The position numbers were made by a program, and so were the translations under genes. Positions 13,244 to 25,705 of a DNA stretch of 64,000 bases are shown piece by piece. The DNA is taken from NCBI GenBank assembly GCA_018340805.1, contig JACMZG010001914.1, forward strand, positions 15,927,795-15,991,794. The letters are read 5' to 3'. Under the pieces are notes generated by a model. It saw only the letters and a list, made by a program, of their open reading frames with translations, searched no databases and was not told the DNA's origin. Source of the stretch: Microvelia longipes (lineage: Eukaryota; Arthropoda; Insecta; Hemiptera; Veliidae). Position 1 is the first letter of the stretch. Each line of letters opens with the position of its first letter.

Positions 13244-14290
13244 GTGCGTGAAGAGACGAGTAAAGATAAACTTTTATCGAATATTTTAGAAAGATTGATA
13301 AAAGGATTAAGTTTAAGGGATATAGGGTTACGGGATGAAGAATACACACTCCAAGACGGGTGCATTTTTCGAGGCATAAGAATCTTTGTACCATCGACTT
13401 TAAGAAAACCAGTATTACGCGAACTGCATGAAGGGCATCTTGGCATGGTAAAGATGAAAGCGTTAGCACGGAGTTACTGCTATTGGCCAAACATTGATAA
13501 GGAGATTGAAGATCTGGTAGGAAGCTGCAAGGAATGCTGTTTGAAGAAAAACGAACCTGCTAAAGAACCTTACCATCCCTGGGTTATTCCAGAATCACCT
13601 TGGGAGAGGATACATATTGACTTCGCCGGACCTGAAAAGGGTTGACTTATTTATCGTAGTTGATGCCTACACTAAATGGTTAGAAGTAATACCTACGAAG
13701 TCAACAACATCGGAATGGTGCAACAAAACAACTGCAAAAAGATCTTTGCTACATTTGGATGGCCACACGTCTTAGTTTCCGATAATGGAAGGCAGTTTAC
13801 TTCAAATTATTTTCAACAGTTTTTAAAAAGATATGGTATCTGCCATAAATTAACAGCCCCATTTCATCCAGCGTCCAACGGACAAGCCGAACGATTTGTG
13901 CAAACTGTTAAGCGAGGTTTAAGAGCAATGGAGACTGAGACAGGCGATGTAACAGAAAAACTGGTTAGGTTATTACAACAACTTAGGAACGCGCCTAATA
14001 CCACTGGGGCGTCAGCTTACCAATTAATGTTCGGTCGCAAAGTCCGCACAGTCTTAGATTTATTAGTGTCTTCGGGGGATAAGATTAAGCTTAATAACAA
14101 AGAAAGAGAATTCTCAGCCAAAGAGTTCAGGTTAGGGGATAGAGTCCAAGTAAGGAGTTTATAGAGGTGACGCAAAAATGGGAGTTTGGGGTTATAGTTA
14201 AGCGAGAAGGATCTCACCACTATAGGGTTAAGATGGACGGCACCGAGGGCTTAATATGGAGAAGACATTTAGGTCAAATACGGGGCACCA
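13244..14290 (+). pseudogene. Integrase, broken into several frames
   Basis: 13244-13645 holds the zinc-binding HHCC part (HEGHLGMVKMKALA, then CKECC) and the start of the catalytic core (HIDFAGP), ending in a stop. The core resumes in other frames. SDNGRQFTSNYF near 13780 carries the second catalytic Asp, and HPASNGQAERFVQT near 13865 the third acidic residue. A final frame past 14170 has a GPY/F-like end (WRRHLGQIR). At least two frameshifts separate these pieces. Confidence 0.88.
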
Positions 14291-14307
14291 AATTTAAGGG
14301 GGGCCCT

Positions 14308-14660
<353 letters not shown>

Positions 14661-14895
14661 ATCGGTTGGTATTGACAATACCACTAAGTCATTTAATTGT
14701 ACCATAACTCGTTTATTTACAATAAAATTATTAGTCTAGAATTCACTTCTCTTTTCAACTCTACATAACTCTATTCAAACTCAGGATAATATAGATTTAA
14801 ATTATTCATCTTAAATAACTAGACATTCAAAATAAATTCCATTAATCAAATTTACTATAAAAATAGTTAAAAGATTGAACCCAAAAAATATATTA
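14661..14895. repeat. Second copy of the foldback arm plus spacer
   Basis: This copy matches 9353-9590 in direct orientation with a few indels. It is preceded by (TA)n, like the first copy, but the inverted second arm is missing on its right. Confidence 0.9.
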
Positions 14896-15245
14896 ATTTT
14901 AATTAATGTTAAACTTACCTTAATATTTTTAAGTAATAAAGGTTTAGACCAAGAGATTTGCAAAAAAAACATAATTTTAATTAAGAGATTAGCCTTAACT
15001 TAATAAAAGAAGATAAATAATGGAGGGCTAGGCTATTAGCAATGCTGCATGTTGATGAAAAACCTCAAGACTATTCATATTCAATGGGATATTACAGAAT
15101 AAATATATTTTTCCAACCTAAGTATCTACATAAAAACCAAATTTTTTTTGGCTCTAAAACTTTCTATATTAGACTTACCACCACTAGAAAAGGGTTAGCT
15201 GGAATGAAGTTAAAGAAATAAAAGAACAATTTCATTAATGAATAA

Positions 15246-18200
15246 TCAACCTCTAAAACAGAAGTAGTTTTCAGTAGTATACCCTAAATCTTGAAGATAT
15301 CTGAAACCATTCAAAATAAGATAAGATCATTAGTTGTTTTGATGGAGATTTTGTGGTATAGAATCATCATGATGTTTAATGAAAACACACTAGAATTAAA
15401 AACAGTTAATACATTGTACAGAGTCTGTAAACAGCTCTGATGATGATGTAAAGTCGAAACCAGTATGTTATCATTTTTTATACTATTGTGGTTGACAATA
15501 TATTAATTGTTTTTAATTCTAGAGTATTTTTTTATGAAACATCATGGTGAATTAAGATAAGGTTAAAAAATAACGGTTATAAGGTAGGTTTCAATTTATT
15601 TATTATGGTATAATATAGTTACAAACCTCTCATTGAGCTGTGTAAAGCTGACAGGTCCACAAACACATATATAATGCATATGAGGATTATCCTCACTATA
15701 ATCAGGTAGGAATGATTGTACTAATTGTAGAGTAACCCAACCTCTTGTACCTTTCCATTCTGCACTACCTTCCGATAACACATGAACTATACTAAACCTA
15801 AAACGAATAAAAATAAATCAAATGAACAAAAAAGCATTGAAGTTTGACATTTAATATAAAAATGGGTAAATGCAGAAAACCCCAAAGAATAAATCTTTAA
15901 TAAAAATCATAATGATGGTGGGTGAAATGCAGTTATGAAATCAACTAAAAAATAACAATAAATAAATGTAATGAAAACAGGTAATGTAAACATTAATGTC
16001 AATTACTTACTGATTGTGCTTAGATGAAAATTCATTAAACTCCTTATCCCATATTACATCCTTTTCAGTTTTATTAAAAAACACTAATTTTATTTTAACT
16101 CTGGAAAATATACAAAAGAATAACTTATACAATGTTAAATACAGACATAAAAACAAAAACATATCTAAAAGTTTATGCCATTTTTAGAATTGCCATTAAA
16201 TTTTAACCTTCAGTTTTAATACCTTTAATTTCTACCTTCAGTTTAATGTTCAACAAAATTATGACCTAATAAATAGATAGAATCCAGATTTAAGAATATT
16301 AACCAAATGTGCCATTTTCTATAAAAATTCAATAAATGCTATTCCCAATTTAAAATAGGAGGCCAACATCAAAATGTATATATACAACAAAAAAGTAATA
16401 TATTTATGGTATAACTATAATGATTATAAGGATTTAACCAACAGCCAAGTGTAAAGAACCACGCCTCTTTGGTTTTGTGTATAACTTTCCATTTTAAGGG
16501 AAAAAGAGAGAAGGAACTATTTTTTTAAAAAAATTAAGAGCTAACTAAAAAACCACTAAAGCCTAGGTCTTTTAAATCTGATATTTTTCACTATAAACTT
16601 TAAATCATTTCATTCTTCTTTATTTTTTCCAGGCCACTATCACACAATGCCTTATCATTAAGTAAAATTCATTTAACAAATTAAAAAAGTTTTCTTCAAT
16701 CTGACTAGATAAAAATCAAGGTAAAAGAATACAATAATCACCTGGATGAAATAAATATTACAGTTGGTCCTAAAAATAATAAAAGATAATATTCACAATG
16801 GACTAATAATAAATTATACATACTTAGGTAATGTTTTAACAGCCCAATTGATAAGTCTTATCATAGGAGTGATACCCGATCCAGCTGCTAATAACAACAA
16901 CATGCCATTATCAGATATTAACACAGGTGGTTTGAATATACCAAGAGGTCTAGAGATTGACAGAGTGTCACCAGGTTTCCTTGAACAAAGCCAAGATGAC
17001 ATGAAGCCGTCGGGGTAACATTTGACTAGAAGAAACAAATCACCACTTGTTGAACCTAATTCTTCTATTGGTGTGTAATTCCGTTCAACTTGAATCCCTA
17101 CAATAAAAGCCAAAAGAGAAACACAAATTACACAAAAATAACAAACACACTAAAATTATTTGCAAAACCAAAATATTAGGCAATTTACTTAGAACTTGAC
17201 AGATGATAGATAGTTAAAATTGTAATAATTAGCTTAGAAATTAATCATGTAAGCAATCTAATCACTCAAACTCCTAAATTCATTAAATGTCTTGAAAATC
17301 TATAAGACTAAATAAAAAAGATGACAACACTCATGCATGTGTGTATGATCCTTTATCTGCTCACAACAGGTCTGTGTCCCATTACTTTATTTATTTTATT
17401 TTTTTTTCAAAAATAGACAGTCTGATATAGTATTACAAATCTAGAGAGATTTGTCATTTTTGTCTGTTTCGGCTTCACCTCTGCAGGTTATTTTTATAAT
17501 TCACTCTCACTTTCAGCTTGTGGGTAATATTGATTTTAACATTGTAGCATAAAAATCTACTTAAACAAAGAATACATCTTTTATAAATGATGTCATAAAA
17601 GATTCATTCTTTTTTTTATAAGCCGAACATCTACCTTTATATATCTACCTTTTTATACAACCAAAATGAGAACTAACACCACTAAATAAAAATTGAGTAA
17701 AAAGAAATCACCTTTAATAGTAGCAGTGCACTGAAGATGATATCCTACAGGAACATGGTAATAAACTTTATCGACTAAAGAAAATTTAATCAAATAAACA
17801 TTATGATTGACTTTAATTAACGAAACTATTTTAATTTCAATAGATGGGGGCTGAGGAACAGGGTCAAGTCTTGGTAAAGATGCCCAGAGTGAGGATTCAA
17901 TTTTATTTAGTTTGACTTCAACTTTAGAACCGGATAGTGTAACTACAGGGGGCCATGATATGGGCCTTATGGACCAGCCAACTCTTTCACCCAGTCCAAT
18001 TCCAACCCATATTTCACCCTCATTTCTACAGTCTACTATAACCTGGAACAAAGAGCAAGTGAATTAAATTGAGCCACAAATCATTTTGTAAAGATCCTAT
18101 CCTTTACTATAGGATTTAAAAAAATGGACTTTTATCAATGGAAAATTATATTTAAGAGTTTATTTCTTTTGAAATAAACCCCTTCAATTCAAAATGATCT

Positions 18201-21200
18201 TTACAAATCATTTTGTAAAGATCCTATCCTTTACTATAGGATTTAAAAAAATGGACTTTTATCAGTGGAAAATTATATTTAAGAGTTTATTTTGTTAAAT
18301 CTTCAATTTAAATGCAAGAATGAAACTTATATTTCTTAACAATTGACAACAATAACTTTAAATAATAAAAAGTGTCATGTCATGATTGACATTGATTCCT
18401 ACAGCACTCCCCCTCCAGTATCTTCGATACGAGCTATTCCGTAGGCCGGTTTTACTCTGTCTATGGATACGTTCTGCGGTTTACCTTTCACACTTATTCG
18501 GAATACTTTTTCACCTCGGTGCAGTACTTCGTACGGTCCCTGATATGGTGCGGCAAGCGGTCCATGAGGCGCATCTGTGCGTAAAAATACGTGACTGCAT
18601 GTTTTTAAATTCTTACTGACAAACACTTGATGTTTTCTTTTAACGTTAGTTTCGACAGGTCGTAGCTGTCTTACGATTTTCCTAAGCTTCTCTATGAATT
18701 CGCTTTCACTTATGGATGCGTTGCTATTATGGAAGAAATCTGTCGGTAATTTTAGAGGTGTACCATACACAAATTCGGCTGGAGATGCGGTGTTGTCATC
18801 TCTTAGCGCTGCTCTTAAACCCATTAGGACTGTTGGCAAGATATCGACCCAGCGTTCCGTAGCATGTGCTTTATAGCACTTTTCAGACACCGATGCATCT
18901 CTCGATTAATCCGTTTGCTTGAGGGTGATAAGCAGTTGTTCTTAGATGCTTTGCTCCTACCAATCTTGCGAGTTCATTAAATAGCATGGATTCGAATTGT
19001 CTACCCTGATCGGTGGTAATTTGCTCCGGTGTCCCAAATCTGCTGATCCAGTTAGCATAGAGCGCTTTAGCTATAGTTTCGGCCTTGATGTCTGCCACAG
19101 GGATAGCTTCCGGCCATCTAGTAAACCTATCAATAATTGTAAGGCAGTACCTATACCCACACGAATAGGGTAATGGACCAACAATGTCCATATGAATATG
19201 ACAAAAACGTTCATTTGGTAAAGAAAATTCAATAATTTTGCTTTTAGTGTGTCTACCTATTTTAGCTTTTTGACAAGCAAAACATTGTTTTGCCCAAAGA
19301 CGACAGTCTTTTTAACTCCCGGCCAAACAAAACTTTTTCTAATTTGATTTGCTGAAGCTTTAGGCCCTGGGTGGGATAAGTTATGTATTAAAAAAAATAC
19401 TTTTTTTCGAAAGGGTTCCGGGACATAGGGTCGTGGTTGCTGACTTTTTACATCACAAATAATTTCTGTTTTTGAATTTGGTAAAGTAATAGCCGTTAGT
19501 TCTAATGACGTTTGTGATTTTAAAAGCGATTGAAGTTCTTTATCTAATACCTGGGCTTTAGCTAAAGCCTCGTAATCCACTACTTGAGGAAATGAAATTG
19601 TTTCTACTCGGAAAATGTGTCTGCAACTGTGTTGTCTTTTCCTTTAATATGACGTATGTCGGTAGTGAATTGGGCTATATAATCCAACTGCCTCGCTTGT
19701 CTGGGCGAAGCCTTGTCCGATTTCTGTTGAAACGCGAATGATAAAGGTTTGTGGTCAGAGTAAACAATAAATTTTCTACCTTCCACCATGTGCCTAAAAT
19801 GCTTAATACCTGCAAATACAGCCAACAATTCTCTATCGTACGCACTATATCGTTTTTCGGTTTCGCTTAGCTTTCTTGAAAAAAAACCTAGGGGTTGGGA
19901 TATTTGTCCAATTTTTTGCTGTAAGACAGCACCTATTGCTACGTTAGAAGCATCTACTGCTGATGTTGTTTCGGCTGCGGGTGTAGTTTTGTTTCTTAAA
20001 ACTAGTTTAGGTGGCATTCTTACCTCGGGGTCACCACTGTTAAATCTTCAATTTAAATGCAAGAATGAAACTTATATTTCTTAACAATTGACAACAATAA
20101 CTTTAAATAATAAAAAGTGTCATGTCATGATTGACATTGACATTGACAACCTATGGGAATCATAAAATGGAGCTCGACTTTGATATGGATCATACCTTTC
20201 TGTGGTCTTTTGTTGTAGCTGACGTTTCCAAACCAATTATCGGCGCAGATTTTTTAAAACATTTTAAATTAGCAGTTGACCTTTCTAACCGTAAATTGTG
20301 CGACGTATGCACCACAACAGTGTCAGCGAAATAACAAAATCACCATATTTCAACCTCATGTCTAAGTACAAAGACTTGACTACCCCCGTTCCTTAGGTCC
20401 GGGTTCAATTAAGCACTCTGTGACACATCACATTGTCACAAGAGGTCCTCCTATATATGACAAACCACGTAGACTAGACCCCGTAAAACTAAAATTGCTC
20501 AAAAAGAATTTGAAACTATGCTAAAGCAGGGATCTGTAGACCTTCTTGTAGTGACTGGGCCAGTCCCCTGCACATGGTACCAAAAAAAAGGAGAGGTGCG
20601 GCCTTGCGGTGACTATAGACGCCTTAATGCCGCGACTGTCCCAGACAAATACCCTCTGCCACATACAGGACTTTGCTCAACTGCTAGATGGGAAGAAGGT
20701 GTTTTCTACTATTGACCTGGTCAAAGCTTACCACCAAATTCCCATGGCGAAAGAGGATATCGCAAGACCGCTATAACTACACCTTTTGGGCTGTTCGAAT
20801 TCCCCTTTATGAGCTTCGGTTTGTGCAACGCAGCCCAAACGTTCCAAAGATTTATACATGAGGTTATAAGAGGTCTAGACTTTTGCTTCGCTTACTTAGA
20901 TGATGTGTTAGTAGCGTCAGTAGACGAGAAAGAACACCTTAGACATTTAAAACTATTATTCGATCGATTTAGGAAATATGGTATCGTGTTAAACCAAGCA
21001 AAAAGTAATTTTGGTAAAAATAAAGTGTCATGTCATGATTGACATTGATTCCTACAATTTCTTTTGAAATAAACCCCCAATATAAATCCCCCATGTAGTT
21101 ACAGCATAGTTTGGAGAATAAAAAATCCTTATAATAACCCTTATCATCAGTCAGTGCTGCTAACTTCAAAAATTAAATACACCCGTCTATTACAGTCTTT

Positions 21201-23479
21201 TTTGTAACCAAAAAACCCATGGTTAGGGCCAACATACTTATACACAAGTGTTATCAACAACAACTAAAATAGAACCTGATATTACAAATTCAAAAAGTTT
21301 TGGATACATTTTACTGTAAGACAACTCTGGACGGAGGAAACCTTCGCAAATGTTAAGAATTCACAATTTTTAACATCAATTATAAAAATTACCTCAGCTG
21401 TGGGTTCTTCTCTATAAATAACAATAGTTGTATAATCTTTCTGCTGGTACCAATCAGTCTTGGTTGGAGTCAAAGAGTTGGAAATAGATGCTGTTCTTAT
21501 TCCTTTATAACTCGATATGGAGTTTCTTGGCTGAAGTTTAGATTTTTCATTTGATGTCGTTGGAATTGAAAATATATCTTCTTCAACAGGAGGACAAACT
21601 AATTTGCCAACTAGACATTTTTTCAATAATGATTCATAATTAACCCAAGGATGAACCTAAAATAAAAATTTTATTATCATTTAGATAAGTTATAAAATAA
21701 GGAGGTTAAGGGCACAGGCCTTATAATTCATTATTAAAATCTAAACACAACACATACAACACTTACAGAATTAAAAAGATTTGTGGCATCTTTTCCAGCT
21801 CCTTTCATTAGCTCATCTACCCCGCCTGGATGAAAATCCATATACCTGCTCACATTATATACATGGCCTAAAATGTTACGAAAATGACATATGTTAAAAT
21901 AAATAAATAAAATGGAAATGTCTTTTAACAATCACAAATTATTTTACAAAACAAATAAGAGGGGACATAGAAATGATTTTGATGCAATCTCGATTTCGGA
22001 ATGTTTAGGGTGTACACAAATATTTTTTATACATTATGTACCAGCTATGTTGGAACAGCACAATATCTTGAGAAATAGAGCAGAATAAAACTTTAGAAAA
22101 AATAGGTCGAATGAACTGAAAAATTGGCATAATAGTCATCTGCTATCCAGGAGTTGAAATTTCAATAGGATAGTTATGGATTTTGATAGTATGGCTACAA
22201 ATGAGAACTTTTTACCTTTTGAGACTTTTTCTAACTCCAATAGATTAGAAGTTTCCCATTTCTCGGTCTCCAGAGGTCAAACAAATAGTCAGAAATAAAA
22301 AAACAACAATGAATTTTTCAACAATGAAGAGTTATTATTTTCTAAAAAATCTAGTCCTTTCTAGGAAATCTAGTCTTTAAAGTATAGCATCCTATAGAAT
22401 TTTTCTATTCTTTCTCTCCATGTAAATCATGAAAATTAAAATTTATTTATTTGACTACAATGATCAGACAGTGCTTCTAAATACATCCTAAGTAAGAAAT
22501 ATAAAAATAAACAATACCTCTAATGCAAAGCCATGCATCATTAGAGCTTCTGTGGTCTGCTAATTGTTTGGGAGTGACTTCTAATACAACTCCCTTGGTT
22601 CCAGTTAAATCCACACCTGAATTTCCTAGACGAATCCAATCCATTAAAGAATGTCCAGGTTTCAGAGCAACTTTATTTCTGGGATTACCTAAAGAGAATT
22701 AAAAAAAAATATTTTAAAAAAAAAAGTTGAGAACATATTCTAGAATAAGCAATATTATATAACTTTTATAAAAAAAAAACATTTTAGAAAATTATCGGGT
22801 TTTATTAATTTTTATAACCTGAAAAATATGTTTTACGAACCAGTTCTTTCATTTTACTTTAGTAAAATAAAGTTAATTCCGTCTGATTTTTGCACCATAT
22901 TATTTTACTTCCAAATCAAAATCATCCCACCACACGGATACCGCCAAAACATCACGTGTTTTAGAGTGAATAAGGACTTGAGATATAAGAAAGTTAAAAA
23001 CAAAAAATATGTAATCAATAAAATTATGATTTGCTTAACAATAAAGTAACACTAAAAACATTTTAAAGTCATTCGGGAAAAACGGTATTATCAAGTGAAA
23101 GAATAGTTAAGGTTATACGCTAAGGTACATATACAGTGTATCGAGAGGAGTGGATAGGATTCCACCTCCCATGTTCTAGTGTATCTGATTGGAATCCCTC
23201 CGCATGGTTTATAAATTTATCTAGTGTGCTCAATTGAATCTGCAGATTTTGTACGCTGTGTGCATGTGTAAATAAAAAAAAAAATCTTTCAGTAATCTCA
23301 GATGCTTGCCCCATATAAAGTACAGTCGAATACAACAAAAATTAACTACTCATCATAAAATAACTAATGGTCACACTAAAATTATAGCTCACCTTAATAA
23401 AAATCAACATAAGTGAGAGAGTAGATCAATAAGTTCAAATCTACTTACCAGTTGCAGAACCAGAATTTTGAGAAGCCAT
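15246..23479 (-). CDS. CYB5R4: NCB5OR: cytochrome b5 / CS / cytochrome b5 reductase fusion oxidoreductase, complete
   Basis: NAD(P)H-dependent haem-flavoprotein of the endoplasmic reticulum. Nine coding exons, given as ranges read on the minus strand: 23449-23479, 22518-22688, 21767-21867, 21393-21656, 17712-18042, 16824-17097, 16011-16100, 15627-15797, 15246-15300. All junctions are GT-AG and phases agree, giving 495 aa (human is about 521). The N-terminus has the family signature DWIRL...DLTG. The cytochrome b5 domain has HPGG at residues 80-83 and a second haem His at 103 (VHPW), the 23-residue spacing I recall for the family. A CS domain spans about residues 170-250, after a variable linker. 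The reductase domain has NYTPI at 306-310 (FAD side), AAGSGITPM (nucleotide binding) and CGPVSFT near the end. Intron 4 (3.35 kb) carries a retrotransposon that leaves the exons intact. The start is the first ATG (MASQN), 495 bp from divergent COX17. The last short exon rests on splice phase and weak similarity. Confidence 0.95.
15365..15549. mobile_element. Foldback just downstream of NCB5OR
   Basis: CATCATGATGTTTAATGAAA...CTAGAATTAAAAACAG is inverted at the right end (TTTTTAATTCTAGAG...AAACATCATGGTG). The centre has CTGATGATGATGTAAAGTCG. It lies in the last intron of NCB5OR, about 65 bp upstream of the final exon on the minus strand. Confidence 0.8.
18076..18292. repeat. Tandem duplication (period 127 bp) beside the Gypsy insertion
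   Basis: Starting ACAAATCATTTTGTAAAG, a segment at 18076-18186 is repeated at 18203-18292 and continues, after the Gypsy element, at 21057. The first copy reads uninterrupted through GAGTTTATTTCTTTTG, where the second is split by the element. Confidence 0.9.
18293..18403 (-). repeat. 3' LTR (111 bp) of the second Gypsy element
   Basis: Read on the minus strand it runs from TGTAGGAATC to ATTTAACA, the usual TG...CA ends. It has a purine-rich tract immediately upstream and ATTT immediately downstream. About 100 bp of it recur at 20038-20139. Confidence 0.88.
18399..19580 (-). pseudogene. Integrase of the second Gypsy element
   Basis: Three minus-strand frames: 19257-19580 holds the zinc-binding part ([11 protein letters not shown]), 18883-19191 the catalytic core ([29 protein letters not shown]) and 18399-18890 the C-terminal region ([18 protein letters not shown]). 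A frame break lies between the first two, and a stop or frame change near 18885 separates the last two. Confidence 0.9.
19604..20017 (-). pseudogene. RNase H of the second Gypsy element
   Basis: A 137-codon minus-strand frame with [24 protein letters not shown] and YSDHKPL, the three acidic motifs of Gypsy RNase H, ending near [11 protein letters not shown]. It begins almost directly after the 5' LTR and primer-binding site, so gag, protease and reverse transcriptase are deleted from this strand. Confidence 0.9.
20131..21025 (+). pseudogene. Inverted protease/reverse transcriptase fragment
   Basis: Plus-strand pieces: 20131-20334 has the protease tail ([18 protein letters not shown]), 20518-20715 the first reverse transcriptase part ([15 protein letters not shown]), then [10 protein letters not shown] in another frame. 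20809-21042 has [13 protein letters not shown] and the active site [10 protein letters not shown]. It breaks off after NQAKSNFG, where LTR sequence begins. Its orientation is opposite to the RNase H and integrase beside it. Confidence 0.92.
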
Positions 23480-23974
23480 TTTCACACCAAAGTTAAATTG
23501 ATACTAAAAATTAAAATACATCCCAAGATATTCACCCAAAAAATTTACTAAAATAATACAAAAATATTTACTATAGTCATTAACTATGCTTTAGTCATTA
23601 ACCTATTAAAAACAATAACATTTGTAAAATTGAAACCTCCCACCATAGAGTAATGAAAATGAATGGATGGATTAAAGAAAAGAACTGACAGCAAAATATA
23701 CGTAAATATAACGTCATTAATGCATAAGACAAATACTAGATTTTTATTGGCCAAAATATTTATAAAAGTCAAATGCATAAAAAACAAACAACCAATTAGA
23801 GTTTTTATCTTTGTGGCTTTTCTATTTTTATACCTCTTTGATGAGAAAAAACACAGCTGATAAAAATTGATAACAGTTTCAAGGTTAACGTCCGGTTATT
23901 ATTTACATATTTAATTTAGGATTTTCATCAGATTATTATTTTGGCTTGAGTTTGTTTTTTTTTAATTTGAAGAG
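23480..23974. promoter_or_regulatory. Putative bidirectional promoter between NCB5OR and COX17
   Basis: Only 495 bp separate the start codons of the divergent NCB5OR (minus) and COX17 (plus) genes. The interval must hold both 5' UTRs and both core promoters unless there are distal 5' exons. It is AT-rich and I see no convincing TATA box or repeat element in it. This is an inference from gene layout only; an upstream non-coding exon of either gene would change it. Confidence 0.5.
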
Positions 23975-25673
23975 ATGGTTGTGTCTATTGCTCAAGTAGC
24001 GACTGACAGTGTTACTGTTAACGCAGCAGCTGCCGGAGAGCAAAAGAAATTGAAACCATGCTGTGCATGTCCAGAAACCAAAAAAGCCAGAGATAAGTGG
24101 TATGTAATACATTTTATGTTTCTATTTTATTCTCTTGTCAACTTAATTCTGAACGCTCTTGTCAAGTTTATTATATGTATAGTGGAATATATATATCGTT
24201 CACTCGCAGGGTTTGGCAGAGGGTCCAACCCCGTGTTAAACCCTTGGGGGAGTTTAACCCCCGGCAGTGTTGTGTGAACGGGATTGAACACGGGATTAAT
24301 CCGTGAAACTAATTTTTTATTGGGGTAGAGCCTAAATAGGTTACAAATACTGTATGAACAGTTGGGATTGAACCCCCTACAAAACCCAGTGTGTGAACAA
24401 ATTAATAATTTACAAATGACTTTACTTATGTGATTCGGGCTCTGGATACTGACTGCACATGTCAAAAGAAGAAAATGTTGGCCGCTAGGGTTACTTTTTA
24501 GTGACTATTGTAATCGTATAGGAGGTTATGCCAATGTCATGTTGCATGTCACTGATGACAGAAATTAGTACAATATATAGTAGAATAGAATAACAAGTAA
24601 TCTCACTCACGTATTTCGGGCTTGCGATATATCGAAAAATGTCAAAACGAAGAAAAGTTTGACCGCTAGGGCTACTTTTAGCGACACTCGTAATCGGGTG
24701 AGGTTATGAAGATGTCTTGTTGCCTGTCATGATGAAGGTTATGTTGTTTTTTCTTCCTTGTTTACCTGTGTTTATAATAATTATCGCGTGTAAGAATCCA
24801 AAAAAGTGTGAAACGTTTGTCTTATTTTACTCTTAATTCTATTGAACTTTGATCTGTTGTTTTCAACAATTTTCACAATCAAAAACATGTGAATTATTTC
24901 TCTTTTTGACTCTATTCTATTATCTTTCTTTACGGTGTACCAATTCTAAAAACGTTTACCTTTAATTTTGGGTAACCTATAGTAAAATGGTGATCAGAGG
25001 GCGGAGGTGCTGTGTTCAGTTTTGCAATGAAATACGTAAAACTCTAAGGTTTAAAAGGCCGGTTTTATTTACAGTCTCAGCAAAGGTAAGTGGCACTTAT
25101 AATTAATTACTTTGTAATGATATAGTCAGTGTTCAGGTTAATGCAAAGCAGTTCAATCGGTTTTTCATTGAAATGTTGAGAAATTCATACAGAACTAGAG
25201 GAATATACCTTTGTTGAGGTATTTTCATATGGCATCTAAAACATAGCACACAGTTAAAAAACAGTTGACAGTGTAGGAAAATAGTTTTAAGGAACCAATA
25301 AGGTTAGCGTGAAATTTTGGGTGTAATTTAACATCTAGGAGTAATCTCATTGGCTCCCTCCCATTATTTTCCCATGCTGTCAACTGATTTTAACCGTGTG
25401 CTAAACTATAAACATTATACAATGTGAAGTAAACTTTTATGACACTTCATGTTACCTTGTTGTTGGGATAGAATAGTATTCATAATACATATCATACAGT
25501 TAGAGTCAAATACAAGTAATATACTTATAAAGAGTCTGACTCTGCCACTGAGAATGAAGCTGAATCCATTGGGTTAAACAATTTTATTCTTTCTTATCAT
25601 CTGTTTCAATGCTACATCAACGTATGCATATTTCAGAGTATTGCCTTTAAATAATCAAAATTACCAAGCAAAG

Positions 25674-25705
<32 letters not shown>

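Larger units (their letters stand above)
18293..21056 (-). mobile_element. Rearranged Ty3/Gypsy element in NCB5OR intron 4
   Basis: Minus-strand LTR element flanked by the 4-bp repeat ATTT (18289-18292 and 21057-21060). The 3' LTR is 18293-18403 (starts TGTAGG, ends TTTAACA), preceded by a purine tract GGAGGGGG. RNase H and integrase lie in minus orientation at 18399-20017. The rest of the 5' LTR is at 20038-20139, followed on the minus strand by a primer-binding-like TGGTGACCCCGAGG. A protease/reverse transcriptase fragment of the same class of element sits in the opposite orientation at 20131-21025. The first 33 bases of the 5' LTR are at 21024-21056. Gag is absent, so it is non-autonomous. 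Confidence 0.9.

Noticed and set aside
16764..17018. Plus-strand open frame of 84 codons
   Set aside because: It is the antisense shadow of NCB5OR exon 6.
23120..23338. Open frame of 72 codons in NCB5OR intron 1
   Set aside because: No recognised domain, no start context, and flanked by intron sequence; not enough to call a gene.
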